Shown: positions 62,506-64,000 of the stretch, one piece after another
Numbering within the stretch: position 1 is the first letter of the stretch
How the letters are laid out: each line of letters opens with the position of its first letter
Source of the DNA: Actinoplanes missouriensis 431
GTDB lineage: Bacteria > Actinomycetota > Actinomycetes > Mycobacteriales > Micromonosporaceae
DNA length: 64,000 bases
NCBI RefSeq assembly: GCF_000284295.1
Contig: NC_017093.1
Location: forward strand, 1,860,001 to 1,924,000
Direction of reading: 5' to 3'
The notes under the pieces: model-generated
What the model was told of the DNA's origin: nothing
Database searches by the model: none
The model's input: the letters and a program-made list of their open reading frames with translations, nothing else
Position numbers and translations under genes: made by a program

Positions 62506-64000
62506 GTGACGAGGATGTCCGTTCCCGGCACGGCGGGCTTCGCGGCGCTCTACCTGCTCGCCCTGCCGGCAGGCCGGGCGACGATGCTGGCCGGTGAGCC
62601 GGTGGTGTGGCCGGCGGCCGGTGTGGCGGCGGTCTGGCTGCTGATCCGCTGGGAGTCGCGGTGGCGCTGGCTCGACGTGGCCCTGCTGGGCGCGCTGACC
62701 CTGGGCGGCCTGCTGGTGGCCGGGGCCGGCGTCCAGGCCTCGGCCGTGCACGCGGTCGCGGCGATGCTGGCGGCGACGGCCTTCGCGGTGGCGGCCGCCC
62801 GGCTGCTGCCCGGCGTCTGGACCGGCCCCGAAGGCGGCCGCCCGGTCGCCAGCCTCGCCGACCTCTGGCGGCTGCTGCTGGCCGCGGCGCTCGCCGCCGC
62901 GGTGGCGTCCTGTGCCGACCTGTTCGGCGGCCGGGGCCTGGGCGAGGAGGGCACGGCCCTGGTCTTCGCCGCCCGGGTGGTCCGCGACGTCGGCAGCGTT
63001 CTGATCTTCGGGGTCGCGGTCCGGCACGCCGGTTACCTGTTCCGCCGGGAACGGCCGTCGCTGCCGCGCAACCGCGCCCTGGAATGCCTCGCGATCCTCG
63101 TCGTCTCGGCCGGGGCGTACTACTACACGTTCACCGTCAACCACAGCCTGCCGATCGGGTTCGCGCTGCTGCCGCTCACCGTCTGGGCCGCGATCCGGAT
63201 GCCGACGATTCTGGCGATCGGCCACTACCTGCTGTTCGGCTGCGCCGCGGCGATCTTCACGCAGCAGGGCCTGGGCCCGTACGCGGAGATCGCCGCCCCG
63301 GACACCCGGCTGCTGGTGATCGAGATGTACACGGTCATCCTCGCCGTGGTCGGCCTCGCCCTGGCGCTCAGCCGCGACGAGCGCGACGGGCTGATCGCCC
63401 GGCTCCGGGTCTCCGAGCAGGAGGCCACCGAGAAGGCCGGGATGATGACCACGATCGTCAACTCGATGACCGAGGGTCTGGCCATCCTCGACCAGAACGG
63501 CCGGCTGGTGCTGCGCAACCCGGCGGCCGGACGGCTGATCGGCAACGTCAGCACGGTCGGCGGCGGCGTGGCGCTCGGCAGCGATCACGGCTTCTTCCAC
63601 CCGGACGGCGCCCCGCTCGCCGACGCCGACCTGCCCTACGCGCGAGCCCTGGCCGGCCAGGACGTGCCGCCGATGGACGTGCTGGTCCGCAACGCCGCGG
63701 TGCCGGAGGGCCGGATCGTGCGGTTCAACGTGGCCCGGATCGCCATGCGGCCGAACGGCCCGCAGCACGTGGTCGTGGTCTTCCACGACGTCACCGCGGA
63801 CCGGCGGCACCGCGACGAGCTGATGTCGTTCGCCGGGCGGGTCGCGCACGACCTGCTCAACCCGCTCACCACGATCGAGGGCTGGGCCGAGGTCCTGGAG
63901 CAGGAGCTGGCCGGATACCAGCCGGCCGAGCGGGTCGGCCGGATCCAGCGGGCGGCGGCCCGGATGCGGACGTTCCTCAACGGCCTGCTCGCCTACACCG
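62506..64000 (+). CDS. MASE1-like sensor histidine kinase with PAS domain (C-terminus cut off)
   Basis: Open from GTG 62506 (ATG 62515 is also possible) to the window edge, 498 codons. About eight membrane helices at 1-290 begin with VVWPAAGVAAVWLLIRWESRW-like sequence (VVWPAAGVAAVWLL), a MASE1 feature. A PAS domain is at about 310-440 (NSMTEGLAILDQNGRLVLRN). HisKA follows with FAGRVAHDLLNPLTTIEGWA, including the phospho-His. The ATPase domain must lie beyond 64000. PAS and HisKA resemble those of the kinase at 57455 (SFAGRVAHDL vs GFAGVVAHDL). Confidence 0.87.
   Translation, partial: MTRMSVPGTAGFAALYLLALPAGRATMLAGEPVVWPAAGVAAVWLLIRWESRWRWLDVALLGALTLGGLLVAGAGVQASAVHAVAAMLAATAFAVAAARLLPGVWTGPEGGRPVASLADLWRLLLAAALAAAVASCADLFGGRGLGEEGTALVFAARVVRDVGSVLIFGVAVRHAGYLFRRERPSLPRNRALECLAILVVSAGAYYYTFTVNHSLPIGFALLPLTVWAAIRMPTILAIGHYLLFGCAAAIFTQQGLGPYAEIAAPDTRLLVIEMYTVILAVVGLALALSRDERDGLIARLRVSEQEATEKAGMMTTIVNSMTEGLAILDQNGRLVLRNPAAGRLIGNVSTVGGGVALGSDHGFFHPDGAPLADADLPYARALAGQDVPPMDVLVRNAAVPEGRIVRFNVARIAMRPNGPQHVVVVFHDVTADRRHRDELMSFAGRVAHDLLNPLTTIEGWAEVLEQELAGYQPAERVGRIQRAAARMRTFLNGLLAYT

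Overview
The window reads as a chromosomal segment of a high-GC actinomycete. The signs are GC-rich third codon positions throughout, many GTG and TTG starts, 4-base start/stop overlaps inside operons, and a large load of TetR regulators, sensor kinases and secreted proteins. Gene content (Kdp system, ctaD standing alone, a LAxTG wall protein with a sortase, several PAS/GAF kinases) fits Micromonosporaceae, perhaps Actinoplanes. That placement is inference; no 16S rRNA or tRNA gene is present to test it.

Layout. 1-9.3 kb: a truncated membrane-spanning ECF sigma factor (sigma, zinc anti-sigma motif, membrane helix, extracellular beta-helix), DNA polymerase IV, a thiamine-diphosphate decarboxylase, cytochrome c oxidase subunit I, a LAxTG surface protein and a TetR regulator. 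9.2-11.3 kb: a GtrA-like membrane protein behind two palindromic operators, and an M20 amidohydrolase. 11.5-17.7 kb (minus strand): a six-gene operon, every junction a 4-base overlap, encoding an OleA-like thiolase, two GT2 glycosyltransferases, an OleC-like adenylate-forming enzyme, a cytochrome P450 and an OleD-like reductase. It looks like an undescribed beta-lactone or long-chain beta-hydroxy-acid pathway that lacks OleB. 17.8-28.9 kb: two large orphan sensor kinases, a Ser/Thr kinase, a secreted duplicated His-patterned protein with a class F-like sortase and a degenerate vWA protein, and two TetR genes. 29-33.2 kb: a KstD-like flavoprotein next to a three-palindrome operator, a CorC-type CBS membrane protein and an ArsB/SLC13-like permease. 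33.4-44.4 kb: a kdp operon (small ORF, kdpF, A, B, C, D, a second KdpD-like kinase lacking the N-terminal sensor half, kdpE), then a soluble GAF-GAF-MCP protein. 44.5-57.4 kb: a BNR/Asp-box protein coupled to a MoaD/ThiS-like protein ending in GG, a Thr/Gly-repeat secreted protein, a TetR-SDR-exporter module around a 23-bp palindrome, a YdeP/FdhF-type molybdoenzyme, an internally deleted rhodanese, a P-loop kinase and a PfkB kinase. 57.4-64 kb: a sensor kinase, type II NADH dehydrogenase, a subtilase and a truncated sensor kinase running off the end.

Two patterns cut across the genes. First, all four convergent gene pairs with more than 100 bp between them (dinB/decarboxylase, amidohydrolase/reductase, TetR/SDR, P-loop kinase/PfkB) hold tandem or dispersed repeats. 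Second, two of those gaps, 8 kb apart, share a roughly 200-bp element with no net length change, nested hairpins and a compensatory C-G to G-C change. This suggests a structured, family-forming, probably transcribed element.

The strongest candidates for something new are the Ole-like operon, the 200-bp hairpin element, the one-piece sigma/anti-sigma/beta-helix receptor, and the kdp operon with two tandem sensor kinases.
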